Shown: piece by piece, positions 42,049-42,170 of the stretch | Layout: every line of letters starts with the position of its first letter | How positions within the stretch are numbered: position 1 is the first letter of the stretch | Assembly (NCBI GenBank): GCA_031283745.1 | Contig: JAITBH010000044.1 | Location: 1 to 42,170 of the forward strand | Origin: Candidatus Ectomicrobium neotermitis | GTDB lineage: Bacteria > Elusimicrobiota > Endomicrobiia > Endomicrobiales > Endomicrobiaceae | DNA length: 42,170 bases | Direction: 5' to 3' | Notes under the pieces: model-generated | What the model was told of the DNA's origin: nothing | Seen by the model: the letters and a program-made list of their open reading frames with translations, nothing else | Databases searched by the model: none | Translations under genes and position numbers: made by a program

Positions 42049-42077
42049 ATTATAACACAATGACCATTCTGAGTCAA
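42049..42077 (-). promoter_or_regulatory. Sigma-70-type promoter for the tRNA genes
   Basis: TTGACT (42077-42072), a 17-base spacer and TATAAT (42054-42049) on the minus strand, about 22 bases before the first tRNA. The bases after -10 (CGCCCC) are GC-rich, as in stringently controlled stable-RNA promoters. It may drive the tRNAs and, by read-through, the zinc-ribbon and rnpB genes. Confidence 0.85.
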
Positions 42078-42085
42078 AAACCGAG

Positions 42086-42158
42086 TTATCCACAGAAAAC
42101 TCTCAAAAATGTCCCCAAAAAATACCTATTTATCAACAGAAATTCGGCTTATTCCACA
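42086..42158. other. DnaA-box-like motifs at the window edge, possible origin border
   Basis: A perfect TTATCCACA (42086-42094) is followed by TTATCAACA (42130-42138, one change) and TATTCCACA (42150-42158, one change), all in the same direction in an AT-rich stretch without genes. The window ends 12 bases later. Almost all genes in the window run leftward, away from this point. This fits the edge of oriC but could also be a DnaA-regulated promoter region upstream of the tRNAs. Confidence 0.4.
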
Positions 42159-42170
42159 ATTATCTCAATT

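Overview
The window looks like a chromosomal stretch from a diderm (Gram-negative-type), sugar-fermenting bacterium. An outer membrane is implied by the secreted protein at the left edge, which has Chlamydia-Pmp-like repeats and an autotransporter-like barrel. A fermentative, probably host- or gut-associated life is suggested by three PTS permeases, PtsI, a PEP-dependent dihydroxyacetone kinase and a glycerol operon. I see no phage, transposon, CRISPR or plasmid genes. Base composition is moderately AT-rich and even. The phylum cannot be fixed from sequence alone; Elusimicrobiota and other little-cultured gut diderms would fit, but this is a guess.

Layout, left to right; all genes lie on the minus strand except pgi and mgsA. 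(1) 1-2825: Pmp-like autotransporter cut by the window edge. (2) 2990-11603: ptsI, a SorE-like sugar-phosphate dehydrogenase, a 1-phosphofructokinase-like kinase, a mannitol-type PTS EIICB, nagB, a glucose-family PTS permease with a degenerate EIIB domain, and an SPFH membrane protein. (3) 11703-13825, plus strand: pgi and mgsA. (4) 13918-25789: a long co-oriented block of chitobiose/cellobiose genes (EIIA, GH4 glycosidase, ChbG deacetylase, EIIC), cdd, an FAD oxidoreductase fused to DUF1667, a GlpA-like dehydrogenase, glpF, glpK and dhaM-dhaL-dhaK. Just upstream is a tiny 32-codon gene with its own promoter and terminator. (5) 26090-29853: an aldehyde dehydrogenase and a class A penicillin-binding protein. 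(6) 29957-40712: a division and cell wall cluster read rsmH-ftsL-ftsI-murE-murF-mraY-murD-ftsW-murG, with a TauE-like gene in front. (7) 40743-42026: the RNase P RNA gene, a C4 zinc-ribbon coiled-coil protein and two tRNA genes. DnaA-box-like motifs lie at the right edge.

The metabolic genes converge on upper glycolysis. Chitobiose-type sugars would be phosphorylated, deacetylated by ChbG and cleaved, NagB would make fructose 6-phosphate, and Pgi would exchange it with glucose 6-phosphate. Glycerol enters by GlpF, GlpK and the GlpA-like dehydrogenase, and dihydroxyacetone by DhaKLM, both giving DHAP, which MgsA can divert to methylglyoxal. The mannitol-type PTS, SorE-like enzyme and FruK-like kinase could form an unusual route mannitol 1-phosphate to fructose 1-phosphate to fructose 1,6-bisphosphate (inference).

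The points most worth a second look are the PTS permease whose EIIB cysteine is replaced by glutamate, the proposed hexitol route, the stand-alone 32-residue gene before dhaK, the repeated placing of intrinsic terminators directly before the next gene, and the possible replication origin at the right edge.
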